In this document: piece after piece, positions 26,517 to 35,067 of the stretch
Position numbering within the stretch: position 1 is the first letter of the stretch
Layout: each line of letters starts with the position of its first letter
NCBI GenBank assembly: GCA_017617995.1
Contig: JAFZVE010000056.1
Coordinates: forward strand, 1-64,000
DNA length: 64,000 nucleotides
Direction: 5' to 3'
Source: Clostridiales bacterium
GTDB lineage: Bacteria > Bacillota > Clostridia > Saccharofermentanales > Saccharofermentanaceae
The notes under the pieces: model-generated
Seen by the model: only the letters and a program-made list of their open reading frames with translations
Told to the model about the DNA's origin: nothing
Databases searched by the model: none
Made by a program: the position numbers and the translations under genes

Positions 26517-27350
26517 ATGCCGGTGATTTTTCAGTATGCGTATATGCAGAGAGCCCTGCTGGTCGGATTCCTGCTGGCCATCGTAGTCGCGTGCCTCGGC
26601 ACGGTCATGGTGCATAAGCGTCTCTCCCTGATCGGCGATGCACTGTCGCACTCTTCTCTGGCGGGTGTCGCGCTGGGACTGCTTCTCGGATTTAACCCGA
26701 TCGTCGGCGCGATGGCGACCTGTATCGTCGCGGCTTTTGCCATCGAGGCGATCCGTAAAAAACTCGGGAATCACTCGGAACTGGCAGTGGCGATCGTCCT
26801 ATCGACGGGTATCGGTCTGGCCGGTGTGCTCTCGGGCTTCGTGAGGAGCTCGGCGGACTTTAACAGCTTCCTTTTCGGATCGATCGTTGCGATCTCCGGA
26901 TTTGAAGCGAAGCTGGTCATGATCCTCGCCGTGATCGTACTTGTGGCATTTGTACTTCTGTATAAGGAACTCTTCTACATCTCATTTGACGAGCAGGCTG
27001 CCGCCATTTCGGGAGTACCGGTAGGCGTGGTCAATGCGATCTTTACGGTTCTTACTGCCGTGACGGTTTCCATAGCGGCCCGTACAGTCGGCGCACTCAT
27101 CGTGTCGTCCCTGATGGTCGTACCGGTCGCGGCGGCGATGAGCCTCGCGAGAAGCTATAAGACGACGGTGCTGTGGGCGATCTTCGTCTCGGTCACCTCG
27201 ACGATCGGTGGCCTCGTGCTGTCCTTCTATATCGGACTGAAGCCCGGCGGAACGATCGTGCTTCTGTCGGTCCTGTTCTTCCTTCTGTTCCGCCTGATCG
27301 GATATCTTCGCGGACGCGCGGGATGCACCACTGAAACGAAGGGAGAATGA
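26517..27350 (+). CDS. znuB: zinc ABC transporter permease
   Basis: A 277-residue ABC-3 family permease with about eight transmembrane helices, forming the zinc channel. KRLSLIGDALSHSSLAGVALGLL is the typical family motif, and the LIVSSLMVVPVAAAMSLA region contacts the ATPase. It begins one base after the znuC stop and overlaps the zur start by four bases (ATGA), so the operon is tightly coupled. Confidence 0.93.
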   Translation: MPVIFQYAYMQRALLVGFLLAIVVACLGTVMVHKRLSLIGDALSHSSLAGVALGLLLGFNPIVGAMATCIVAAFAIEAIRKKLGNHSELAVAIVLSTGIGLAGVLSGFVRSSADFNSFLFGSIVAISGFEAKLVMILAVIVLVAFVLLYKELFYISFDEQAAAISGVPVGVVNAIFTVLTAVTVSIAARTVGALIVSSLMVVPVAAAMSLARSYKTTVLWAIFVSVTSTIGGLVLSFYIGLKPGGTIVLLSVLFFLLFRLIGYLRGRAGCTTETKGE

Positions 27351-27853
27351 GTATGGATTTTCCGGAAAACCTTCGTAAGACGAAATCGAGAATGCAGGTG
27401 TGGGAGGTCCTCTCGGAGGCGAAGACTCCGCTGACAGCGAGGAAAATCGCACAGCTGGCGTCGAAGAAGATCGGCGCGAAGAAAGATATGCTCAAGGGCG
27501 CAGAGAAAGATCTGCCTGACTCAGATGCAGAGAACAGCGGCGTCTGGCTCTCGAGCGTGTACCGCGCACTTGATGCTTTTGAAAAGGCGCATGCCGTCAG
27601 TAAGACCGTTCTTAAGGACAGTCAGGAGGCACTCTACGCTATCGCCTCTACGGGGCATCATCACTACGCGATCTGCATGAACTGTAAAAGCAGAACGGAG
27701 CTGGCGGGCTGTCCTTTCGGCGAGGAGTCGGCGCTTCACACTGTGGACAACGACTTCATGGTCGTGGGGCACGTGGTCGAGGTATTCGGATACTGTAAGA
27801 AATGCCGCGGGAAGATGCAAAAATCCCCGCATTCCGAAGAACACGGGGAATAA
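27347..27853 (+). CDS. zur: Fur-family zinc uptake regulator
   Basis: A 168-residue DNA-binding repressor of the Fur family. The winged-helix N-terminal half includes VWLSSVYRALDAFEKAHAVSK. The dimerisation half has HHHYAICMNCKSR and GYCKKCRGK, giving the two CxxC pairs of the structural zinc site. It is encoded last in the zinc-importer operon, and an operator-like palindrome overlies the operon promoter, so Zur rather than Fur or PerR is likely. An insertion of roughly 15 residues (KKDMLKGAEKDLPDSDAEN) lengthens the N-terminal domain. Start 27347 overlaps the znuB stop; ATG 27353 is possible. Confidence 0.85.
   Translation: MSMDFPENLRKTKSRMQVWEVLSEAKTPLTARKIAQLASKKIGAKKDMLKGAEKDLPDSDAENSGVWLSSVYRALDAFEKAHAVSKTVLKDSQEALYAIASTGHHHYAICMNCKSRTELAGCPFGEESALHTVDNDFMVVGHVVEVFGYCKKCRGKMQKSPHSEEHGE
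27821..27848 (-). terminator. terminator of the PAP2 gene, inside zur
   Basis: On the minus strand CCCCG (27848-27844) pairs with CGGGG (27829-27825) and is followed by ATTTTT. The hairpin serves the minus-strand PAP2 gene but is embedded in the last codons of zur. Confidence 0.55.
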
Positions 27854-27880
27854 AGTGCATTTCGAGAAATAAGGGACGGA

Positions 27881-28420
27881 TCAGAAGATGATGAATCCGT
27901 TCGTGTAGAGGTAGCTCACCAGGATGCCGGTGGCCACGCCGAAGATCGCGCTGGTCAGTACGTCCGACAGGTAGTGAACGTAGAGGTAAAGTCTCGAGAA
28001 GGCGATGCCGGCAGCGTAAACGAGAGCGGCGATACCCAGCTTCGGAGCGAAGTGGACGATAGCTGTCGCGGCAGCAAACGAGGAGAACGTGTGTCCGGAC
28101 GGGAAGGAGAAGTCCTTCGGCTCGCGGATGATCGTGTCGCGAAGTTCGCCTCTGACCTCGTACGGGCGCGGGCGCTTCGTAACGTGCTTCAGGATGAGGT
28201 TTACGAACAGGAGGCTACAGCCGAGCGCCAGAAGGATGCACACCGCGGCTTCCTGATTGAAATTCGAGAAATAGAATGACGCGGCGGCGGCGAACCAGAT
28301 GATGCCGAAGTTGCCGGTCAGCGAGAGAAACGGCATGACGCGGTCGCACACCCTACAGCGCAGGTGCTCATACATCCAGTCCAGAACCTTTAGTTCACGT
28401 ACAGAAATACGGGACGGCAT
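27881..28420 (-). CDS. PAP2-family membrane phosphatase
   Basis: A 179-residue integral membrane phosphatase, probably acting on undecaprenyl diphosphate or a phosphatidate-like lipid. The three PAP2 motifs are present: KHVTKRPRP, FPSGHTFSS and SRLYLYVHYLSD. Five to six transmembrane segments. ATG at 28420 is chosen because AGGAGGAAAC precedes it; an upstream in-frame start at 28489 lacks a site. Transcribed alone, divergent from dusB. Confidence 0.88.
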   Translation of the reverse strand: MPSRISVRELKVLDWMYEHLRCRVCDRVMPFLSLTGNFGIIWFAAAASFYFSNFNQEAAVCILLALGCSLLFVNLILKHVTKRPRPYEVRGELRDTIIREPKDFSFPSGHTFSSFAAATAIVHFAPKLGIAALVYAAGIAFSRLYLYVHYLSDVLTSAIFGVATGILVSYLYTNGFIIF

Positions 28421-28595
28421 TCCGTTTCCTCCTTTCGTTATCTGTAATTTGTTGCCTGTTGGGACGCACATTAACAAGAAGTCCCGCAAAAGACAACTCT
28501 CTACTCGTATAGGATATGACGAAATGCGTCAGAAATCAATGGAATATTTCTATCGTTTCGTTAAAAATTCGTGAATTCATGTTATTATTTTTCTT

Positions 28596-29675
28596 ATGAA
28601 AAAGCACTTGCACGAAGTTCGAATCGGAAACGTCACAATCCCTGCAAATATTGCGCTTGCGCCGATGGCGGGGACGAGTACCTGCGTGTACCGGACGATC
28701 GTCCATGAGTACGGCTGTGCCTATGGGGTGACGGAACTGGTATCGGCCCGCGGGATCCGTTTTAAGGAGTCCGTGGAAGTGAGCATGCGCTACCTCGAGA
28801 TCGACCCCGAGAACGAGGGCAAAACGGGTATACAGCTCTTCGGCGCGGACCCGGATGATTTTTCCTATGCGATTCCTTTTATACTCGAAGATCCGCGATT
28901 GTCGGCGGTCGATGTGATCGATCTGAATATGGGCTGTCCGGTAAGTAAAGTCGTGAAGACCGGTGCCGGCTCGGCGCTCATGAAGGATCCGGTCCTGGCG
29001 GGACGGATCATTGAGGCATCGGTAAAGGCGGCGGAAAAGTACGGAAAACCTGTTACCGTGAAATTCCGTTCCGGATGGGACGAGGGACATATCACGGCGC
29101 CGGAGTTTGCGAAGATGTGTGTGGAGAGTGGGGCGGAAGGCCTGGCGATCCATGCGAGAACGCAGACGCAGATGTACAGGGGCACGGCCGACTGGGACGT
29201 GATTCGAAGGACGAAGGAAGCCATCGTGGATACCGGTGTCCCGCTATGGGGAAACGGGGATGTGAAGGATGGTGCTTCGGCGGTAGCGATGCTCGAGGAG
29301 ACCGGCGCGGACGGTGTCATGGTCGGACGCGCGGCGCAGGGAAATCCGTGGGTGTTCTCGGAGATCCGGGCGGCACTGGCCGGGGATGCGGAGGCGTCGA
29401 GGGGCGAGTGCGGCGAAGAGTCGAAACCGGCCGGAGAAAAGTGCTTCCTGGTCGGAATCGTGGACCGGAAGACTCGTGCGGAGGTGATCCGGAGGCACCT
29501 TCTAGGCCTTTGCGATCAACTCGGAGAGAAGACCGGCGTCAAGGAGATGCGTGCGCAGATCGCCTGTTACCTTAAGGGCGGGCGCGGTACAGCCGAGATC
29601 AAGAACCGCCTGATGACGGCAGGCACGATCTACGAAGTGGAGGCACTACTTGACGAATACTGCAGCGTGGAATGA
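28596..29675 (+). CDS. dusB: tRNA-dihydrouridine synthase
   Basis: A flavoenzyme reducing specific uridines of tRNA to dihydrouridine. LAPMAGTSTCVYR binds FMN, DLNMGCPVSKVVKTGAGSALM carries the catalytic Cys114, VTVKFRSGWD and LAIHARTQTQMYRGTADWD are typical, and GRAAQGNPWVF closes the barrel. The protein is 359 residues, with an insert of about 30 residues after the barrel (AGDAEASRGECGEESKPAGE) that is not part of the usual enzyme. A possible -10 (TATTAT) lies at 28583-28588, unusually close to the ATG, so the leader is short or absent. Confidence 0.92.
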   Translation: MKKHLHEVRIGNVTIPANIALAPMAGTSTCVYRTIVHEYGCAYGVTELVSARGIRFKESVEVSMRYLEIDPENEGKTGIQLFGADPDDFSYAIPFILEDPRLSAVDVIDLNMGCPVSKVVKTGAGSALMKDPVLAGRIIEASVKAAEKYGKPVTVKFRSGWDEGHITAPEFAKMCVESGAEGLAIHARTQTQMYRGTADWDVIRRTKEAIVDTGVPLWGNGDVKDGASAVAMLEETGADGVMVGRAAQGNPWVFSEIRAALAGDAEASRGECGEESKPAGEKCFLVGIVDRKTRAEVIRRHLLGLCDQLGEKTGVKEMRAQIACYLKGGRGTAEIKNRLMTAGTIYEVEALLDEYCSVE

Positions 29676-29716
29676 GCGCCGGCTGCCTGGAAAGAAGTGC
29701 TTTTCGGCAGGTGGGA

Positions 29717-30355
29717 TCAGAGATCAAATTCTGCCACGACGTCATAGTCTGCCACGCAATCACCGTACATACTGTCCATAAGAGTTATGCCCTTGATGAG
29801 CCGGTAATGTCCGGAAGGAAGATTATCCCCGCACATCTCAGAAAGATCGATATCATCTGATGCGATCACACGACCGTTTTCTGCAGGCTCACGGATGCTA
29901 TCGAGATATTCGTGTACGCTCTCGGCAATGCGGTCGGCTTCGTTCTCATCCTGATACGGGATGGCTTTTTCTTCATCGCCATCGAAGTAGCGGATGCATT
30001 TCCCGTCATCGAAGACGCGATGTAATTCCATGATATGGCCTTCCATCGTGAACATGTGATCGGGAAGAAACGGAACGACATACCAATCATCTCCCGACTT
30101 ATATTCCAGCGTATAGAGATTGCCGTACATATAGGTGTCGTAGTCTTTGCAGGTGATCTCATAATGGATCTTCTTGCCGCTTACGACGTTGACGGTCATA
30201 TTGAGTTCGCGGTCGCAGGATCCGCTACCGGTTGCGAATGTGGATTTCTCCTTGAAAGGGTTCGGCTCTTTCTCCATACAGGCCGCGGTCCCGAAAAGAA
30301 GGGAAACGCAGGCGATAAGGGTGATAACACGAAGCGATTGCGATGCTTTTTTCAT
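29717..30355 (-). CDS. uncharacterised lipoprotein
   Basis: A 212-residue secreted lipoprotein; the signal peptide ends in FGTAAC. The body contains an Ig-like beta pattern (LNMTVNVVSGKKIHYEITCKDYDTYMYGNLYTLEY) ending in SGHYRLIKGITL, resembling small immunoglobulin-like domains found in clostridial lipoproteins. I do not recognise a function. GGAGGAG precedes the ATG. It is flanked by dusB (convergent, 41 bases) and the HerA-like gene upstream. Confidence 0.65.
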   Translation of the reverse strand: MKKASQSLRVITLIACVSLLFGTAACMEKEPNPFKEKSTFATGSGSCDRELNMTVNVVSGKKIHYEITCKDYDTYMYGNLYTLEYKSGDDWYVVPFLPDHMFTMEGHIMELHRVFDDGKCIRYFDGDEEKAIPYQDENEADRIAESVHEYLDSIREPAENGRVIASDDIDLSEMCGDNLPSGHYRLIKGITLMDSMYGDCVADYDVVAEFDL

Positions 30356-30431
30356 AGAGAACTCCTCCGATGCTTATTTGCGTTCACCATAGAAAACAGT
30401 TCCTGGGGAGATTTCTTACACTAAGATCCAG

Positions 30432-30476
30432 AAAAAGGACTGCCTCGAGGAGGAAATATCCTTGTCGAGACAGTCC
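30432..30476 (-). terminator. terminator of the HerA-like gene
   Basis: On the minus strand GGACTG-TCTCGA pairs with TCGAGG-CAGTCC (30476-30437) and is followed by TTTTTC. It lies 26 bases after the HerA-like stop codon. Confidence 0.85.
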
Positions 30477-30501
30477 CGGATGATTCTTACTAGTACTGCG
30501 A

Positions 30502-32322
30502 TTACTTCTTCAGCAGGCTTCCGAAAATACCGCGGATGAGGGAAGAACCGATCTGACGGCCGGCAGCGGTGGTTGCCGAGTTGACCATCTTGGTGACCGG
30601 GCTGTTCTTCTTCGCACGCTCGGCTTCACGCTTCGCCTTCTCTTCCTGACGCTCCTGCTCCTTACGGGCTCTTTCTTCCGCACGGGCCTGGCGCTCTGCT
30701 TCGCGACGTTCACGATCTTCCTGACGGTCACGCTCACGCTGCTCACGGATCTCCGCGGCACGCTCTTTCTCTTCGATGCGGCGGTCGCGGTCTTCCTGAC
30801 GATCGGCTTCGCGCTGTTCGCGGATCTCTGCGGCACGCTCCCTCTCTTCTTCTCTCTTGGCTTCTTTTTCTGCTTTTTCAGCAGCGAGACGAGCCTTCTC
30901 TTCTTCCTTCGGATCGATAGCCGGAGCAGCCTCGACAGGTGCGGCAGCAGCTACAGGAGCAGCGGCGGCATCAACCGGAGCGGCATATTCAGCAGCCGGT
31001 GCAGCGGCAACCGGAGCCGCGGCAGGAGCACCGAAGTTCGGATCATACTTCTTCATCAGGATCTCGTATGCAGACTCCGGATCGACAGCCTGACGATACT
31101 TCTCATAGAGAGGATTTGCATAGGTGAGTTCCTGCATCTTCTCGAAACCGGCGGAGCCGATGAAGCTCTGCGGCGGGAGGATAAATGCACGCTCTACGAC
31201 ACCCGGTGTGCCCTTTGCATCGAGGAAGGAAACGAGTGCTTCACCCACAGCCAGCTCGGAGAGAGCGGCCTCGGTGTTGAAGTTCGGGTTCGCACGGAAG
31301 GAATCCGCAGCGGCCTTGAGCTTCTTCTGCTCGGCAGGAGTATACGCACGGAGAGCATGCTGAACACGGTTCTGGAGCTGAGCGAGGATCGTATCCGGAA
31401 CGTCGCTCGGGCTCTGGGATACGAAGTAGATGCCGACACCCTTGGAACGGATGAGACGGACGATCTGGTCGATCTTCTCGATGAGGAACGCCGGTGCATC
31501 GTTAAAGAGCAGGTGTGCTTCGTCGAAGAAGAATACGATCTTCGGCTTATCGAGATCGCCGACTTCCGGCAGATTCTCGTAGAGCTCACTCATGAGCCAC
31601 AGGAGGAATGTCGAATACAGAAGAGGCTTATTAAAGAGCTCTGTCGCATTGAGGACATTGATCATGCCACGGCCGGAAGCATCGGTCTTGAGGAAGTCCA
31701 GAACGTCGAAGGCCGGCTCGGTGAAGAAGGCGTCTGCGCCCTCGTCAGCAAGAAGTGCGATGCTTCTCTGGATCGCGCCGATCGTCGCGGTGGAGATATT
31801 ACCATAAGAAAGTTTGTATTCGTCAGCGTGGTCACCAATGTATGTGAGAAGGAGACGGAGGTCCTTGAGGTCAAGGATCAGGAGTCCCTGGTCGTCAGCG
31901 ATACGGAATACCATGGACATAACCGCGCGCTGTACATCGGAAAGACCCAGCATACGGCCGAGAAGGATCGGACCGAGCTCGGAGATCGTGGTACGCATCG
32001 GGATACCCATTGTTCCGAAAACATCGTAGAACGTAGTCGGATATGCCTTGTACTCGAAGTTCTCGATACCGAACTTCGCGATACGCTCTTCCATGCTGTC
32101 ATTACTTACACCTGCTGCGCAGATACCGGACATATCGCCTTTTACGTCTGCGAGGAATACCGGAACGCCCATGTCGGAGAAGCTCTCGGCGAGGACCTTC
32201 AGTGTGACGGATTTACCTGTACCGGTCGCGCCGGCAATCAAACCATGACGGTTCGCTTTCGAAGGCTCGATGAAGCACTTCGTAGTGGTGCCGCCTACCC
32301 AAATCTTGTTGTCGTATAGCAT
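30502..32322 (-). CDS. HerA-like ATPase (DUF853/YjgR type) with charged coiled-coil tail
   Basis: A 606-residue P-loop ATPase related to HerA-FtsK helicases. Walker A is GATGTGKS (residues 31-38), Walker B is IVFFFDEAHLLF, with a sensor in YFVSQSPSDVPDTILAQL. This ATPase part (about 1-430) matches the YjgR/DUF853 family, of unknown cellular role. It is followed by an Ala/Pro-rich linker and a 130-residue Arg/Glu coiled coil holding two near-copies of ERAAEIREQREADRQEDR, then a short conserved tail. AGGAGG precedes the ATG at good spacing; a strong terminator follows, so it is monocistronic. Confidence 0.88.
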   Translation of the reverse strand: MLYDNKIWVGGTTTKCFIEPSKANRHGLIAGATGTGKSVTLKVLAESFSDMGVPVFLADVKGDMSGICAAGVSNDSMEERIAKFGIENFEYKAYPTTFYDVFGTMGIPMRTTISELGPILLGRMLGLSDVQRAVMSMVFRIADDQGLLILDLKDLRLLLTYIGDHADEYKLSYGNISTATIGAIQRSIALLADEGADAFFTEPAFDVLDFLKTDASGRGMINVLNATELFNKPLLYSTFLLWLMSELYENLPEVGDLDKPKIVFFFDEAHLLFNDAPAFLIEKIDQIVRLIRSKGVGIYFVSQSPSDVPDTILAQLQNRVQHALRAYTPAEQKKLKAAADSFRANPNFNTEAALSELAVGEALVSFLDAKGTPGVVERAFILPPQSFIGSAGFEKMQELTYANPLYEKYRQAVDPESAYEILMKKYDPNFGAPAAAPVAAAPAAEYAAPVDAAAAPVAAAAPVEAAPAIDPKEEEKARLAAEKAEKEAKREEERERAAEIREQREADRQEDRDRRIEEKERAAEIREQRERDRQEDRERREAERQARAEERARKEQERQEEKAKREAERAKKNSPVTKMVNSATTAAGRQIGSSLIRGIFGSLLKK

Positions 32323-32457
32323 AATTCAACCTCCTGATTTCAAAATAGAAGTACTGTATCTATTTTCGCAAAGACGAAGAATAATCGCAAGGCAATTTTA
32401 TGTAAAAGTGACCTCCAATTGAAAACGTTTTGTTACATCTCGGATAGTATGTTCTCT

Positions 32458-32463
32458 TATAAT
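32458..32463 (+). promoter_or_regulatory. -10 element for the membrane protein gene
   Basis: A perfect TATAAT 72 bases before the start at 32535; no good -35 is seen at 16-18 bases. Confidence 0.45.
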
Positions 32464-32534
32464 AGTAAGTGGACGTATCTGCGCCGGAATTATGTGCCTG
32501 AAGCGCAGAAACAATTAAGAGAGGAGGCCGGGCA

Positions 32535-33293
32535 ATGCTTGATACCGTAACACTTCTGACTTTTGGCGCGATGGGCATCCTGCTGTGTTTCTATGGTTTT
32601 CGGATGTTCCGCTTCTCCATGGCTCTGGCCGGTTTCTTCATGGGTATGCAGCTGGGAGGGATCCTCAACTCGCTGTTTCTTCTCGAGAAGATCCCCGAGA
32701 GTGCCCGGAATATGTGGGATTTCTTCTTCCCGATCGGACTGGGACTTCTGCTTGCTATCCTTTCCTATGCCATCTATCAAAAAGCACTGTTCTTCATATC
32801 GATGTTCTTTACCTGGTATACCCTGATGAAGATCTCGCTCCTTTATATCATCAAGACCCAGAACAATCTTCAGCTCTTTATCTCCCTGTCCACGGATTCG
32901 GTCGCGAAACTGACGGACGGGAGCGACTCCGCCCAGACCCTGATCTCGGACGAGCAGATGAGCAAGGTCATGTCCTGGATACCGGGCAGTACGGACGGGG
33001 AGAAGCTCCTGGCCATCTGCCTTATTGCCCTCATTATCGGTATCCTCGTGGGAATCTTCATCTGCCTCATTCAGGCTCCGGCGATCAAGATCATCACGGC
33101 TGTCATCGGCGCAGATCTCCTGCGTGATGTCTTCCTCGGCGCGATGGGACTGCTGTATACATGGGACGGTCTCCCGTCATTTCTGCTTCCTGTCGTCAAA
33201 CAGGGACTCTTCAACGGATGGGTGTCTTTCTTCATCTGGGCGGCCCTGATCGGATCGGGCATCACGGTGCAGATCAAGGCAGGTAATGATTAG
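32535..33293 (+). CDS. polytopic membrane protein (DUF4203/TMEM198-like)
   Basis: A 252-residue protein with about seven hydrophobic helices. The opening LTFGAMGILLCFYGFRMFRFSMALAGFFMG resembles the DUF4203/TMEM198-like family. The substrate or role is unknown. A soluble loop (residues about 120-150, STDSVAKLTDGSDSAQ) interrupts the helices. GAGGAGG lies upstream of the ATG. It is followed by a 180-base spacer and then the radical-SAM locus. Confidence 0.55.
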   Translation: MLDTVTLLTFGAMGILLCFYGFRMFRFSMALAGFFMGMQLGGILNSLFLLEKIPESARNMWDFFFPIGLGLLLAILSYAIYQKALFFISMFFTWYTLMKISLLYIIKTQNNLQLFISLSTDSVAKLTDGSDSAQTLISDEQMSKVMSWIPGSTDGEKLLAICLIALIIGILVGIFICLIQAPAIKIITAVIGADLLRDVFLGAMGLLYTWDGLPSFLLPVVKQGLFNGWVSFFIWAALIGSGITVQIKAGND

Positions 33294-33473
33294 TTCCTGC
33301 CGGTTGACCGGAGCAGAAGTTCGGGATTCTAGCTAAATACAGATAACTTTGGAAAAATGCAACAGATTCTTATGAAGTCTCGTCTGATATGTAGAAAGCA
33401 ATAAAGAAGATCCGAGATGCGGAAGCAAAAGGCGTGAAGCATTGAGACGGGAAACATAAAGGAGATGCCAGAC

Positions 33474-33920
33474 ATGAAACACGAACCAGTTAGAAAGCCG
33501 ATCACACCGGGTTATCCGACACTTGAACAGATCCGGGATGCCCAGAAAAACAATAAAGCTGCCAAGGTCGCCGTCGTTACCGCGATCACCGCGTCCCTGG
33601 CGCTGGCGGCCGGTTGCGGAGACGATATTTCCCCGATAAAAGCACTGAAGAAACTCGGTAAGCAGCGCAAGGCGAAGATCACGACGACCGAATGGGTACT
33701 TGCCGGAGATACAGAGACGACACCGGAGCCGACGGATACCGAGTATATCCTCGAGGGTGAAGCGCCATACGAGACGGACGATTTCTATGTCGACGGTGAA
33801 GAAGATGTAGGAACGGATGCAACGGATTACTACATCGACGGCGACGTGCAGATCGATCCCGATTATACCGAGTCCACAGTCATCGAGGGAGGCTTGGAGA
33901 TCGTAGACGATGGGCAGTGA
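33474..33920 (+). CDS. small repeat-bearing protein, candidate radical-SAM substrate (RiPP precursor)
   Basis: A 148-residue protein of no family I recognise. Residues 1-31 are a charged leader (TPGYPTLEQIRDAQKNNKAAK); 32-48 form a hydrophobic run ending in LALAAGC, which resembles a lipobox but with an unusually long N-region; 53-70 are basic; 71-148 are acidic and carry repeated aromatic-aliphatic-acidic-Gly motifs: WVLAGD (74), YILEGE (91), YVDGE (105), YIDGD (120) and a diverged VIEGG (136), spaced 14-17 residues. ATG 33474 is chosen: AAGGAG is nine bases upstream. The stop overlaps the start of a radical SAM/SPASM gene by 11 bases. It may be a multi-core precursor, or a surface lipoprotein modified on its tyrosines. 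Confidence 0.6.
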   Translation: MKHEPVRKPITPGYPTLEQIRDAQKNNKAAKVAVVTAITASLALAAGCGDDISPIKALKKLGKQRKAKITTTEWVLAGDTETTPEPTDTEYILEGEAPYETDDFYVDGEEDVGTDATDYYIDGDVQIDPDYTESTVIEGGLEIVDDGQ

Positions 33921-35019
33921 AGAGAATAACTTTACGAGAAGATTGACACTGGTGATGACTCACCAGTGCAATTTTGATTGCAGATATTGCCTGCAGAAAC
34001 ACGAGGATGTGTACATGCCGAGGGAGACCGCGGTGAAGGCCATCGATCTACTGGTCGATGCACTCCGGAGAAAACCCGGTAGAGCACAGATCTCTTTCTA
34101 CGGCGGGGAACCGCTCCTGGCCCGAAAAGAAATCGAATACCTGGTTACGTATGCCCGATCCAAGGTCAGTGAGATCCAGGATGCGAGCATCGTTTTTGAG
34201 ATTACCACAAACGGAACACTGCTTGATGAAGACTTCATCGCATTTGCCAGAAAAAACAAGATCCTGCTGGCGTTATCCCACGATGGTGTGGCGCAGGATA
34301 AGGTGCGCGTGGACCGTGGCGGGCATCCCACGAAGGCCGTGGTGGACAGTAAACTCGAAATGCTCCTTAAGACTTTTCCGGAGACGATCATCATGATGAC
34401 CGTACATCCTGAGCAGGTGGAAAGCATTGCCGAGTCGCTGAAGTTCTTCCGCGATAAAGGCGTTCATTCGGTAAGTCTCGTTCCGGCACATGGGGAGAGA
34501 GTATCGTGGACGGAAGAGAAGTTCGCGCTTCTTTCGCAGGAACTTATAAAGGTAAAAGAACTCTACGTGAAGTGGAATCAGGGACAGGATTCGTTCCGAT
34601 TCATTCCCTTTGACAATAAGATCCGGAACTACATCCTCGGCAAGGACTCGGACAGCAGGATGTGTCACTTCGGACCACACAAACTGATGGTGGATCTTGA
34701 CGGGAAATACTATCCCTGCAGTCATTTCATCGGGCGTGACGGCTTCTGCATCGGCTCCATCGAAGAGAAGGTGGACGAAGAGAAAGTGGCGGCGCTCGAA
34801 TCCCAGCGTGTCGAGGTCGAGGTGTGCCGGGACTGCGAACTGCGTTCACGCTGCCGCCATACCTGTGCCTGTGCCAATCACGGGCACACCGGATCGATGT
34901 CCGCTGTCTCGGCTCTCCAGTGCGAGTACGAAAAGCTCGTGATCCGTCTGGCCGATGAGGCCGCGGGCGAACTGATATCGGAAGAGAATCCGAAGTTTAT
35001 CGAGAGGATGTATCGCTAG
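33910..35019 (+). CDS. radical SAM/SPASM peptide-maturase-like protein
   Basis: A 369-residue enzyme. The radical SAM cluster motif CxxxCxxC is at Cys20, Cys24 and Cys27 (CNFDCRYC); ISFYGGEPLL and FEITTNGTLL follow as in peptide maturases and anaerobic sulfatase-maturating enzymes. The C-terminal SPASM region has cysteines in YYPCSHFIGRDGFC and VCRDCELRSRCRHTCACANH, enough for two auxiliary iron-sulfur clusters. Translational coupling to the small repeat-bearing protein (11-base overlap) suggests that protein is the substrate. No sulfatase, protease or dedicated exporter is next to it; the downstream MFS gene is convergent. Reaction type (thioether, C-C crosslink, epimerisation) cannot be told from sequence. 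Confidence 0.85.
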   Translation: MGSEENNFTRRLTLVMTHQCNFDCRYCLQKHEDVYMPRETAVKAIDLLVDALRRKPGRAQISFYGGEPLLARKEIEYLVTYARSKVSEIQDASIVFEITTNGTLLDEDFIAFARKNKILLALSHDGVAQDKVRVDRGGHPTKAVVDSKLEMLLKTFPETIIMMTVHPEQVESIAESLKFFRDKGVHSVSLVPAHGERVSWTEEKFALLSQELIKVKELYVKWNQGQDSFRFIPFDNKIRNYILGKDSDSRMCHFGPHKLMVDLDGKYYPCSHFIGRDGFCIGSIEEKVDEEKVAALESQRVEVEVCRDCELRSRCRHTCACANHGHTGSMSAVSALQCEYEKLVIRLADEAAGELISEENPKFIERMYR

Positions 35020-35067
35020 CGGGGAAAATGGAACCGCTGAAGTTCCCTTCGTGAAAAGAACTGTACA

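Noticed and set aside
33357..33404. 15-codon ORF upstream of the radical-SAM locus as a peptide precursor
   Set aside because: No ribosome binding site and no leader/core character; the adjacent 148-residue protein is a much better candidate.
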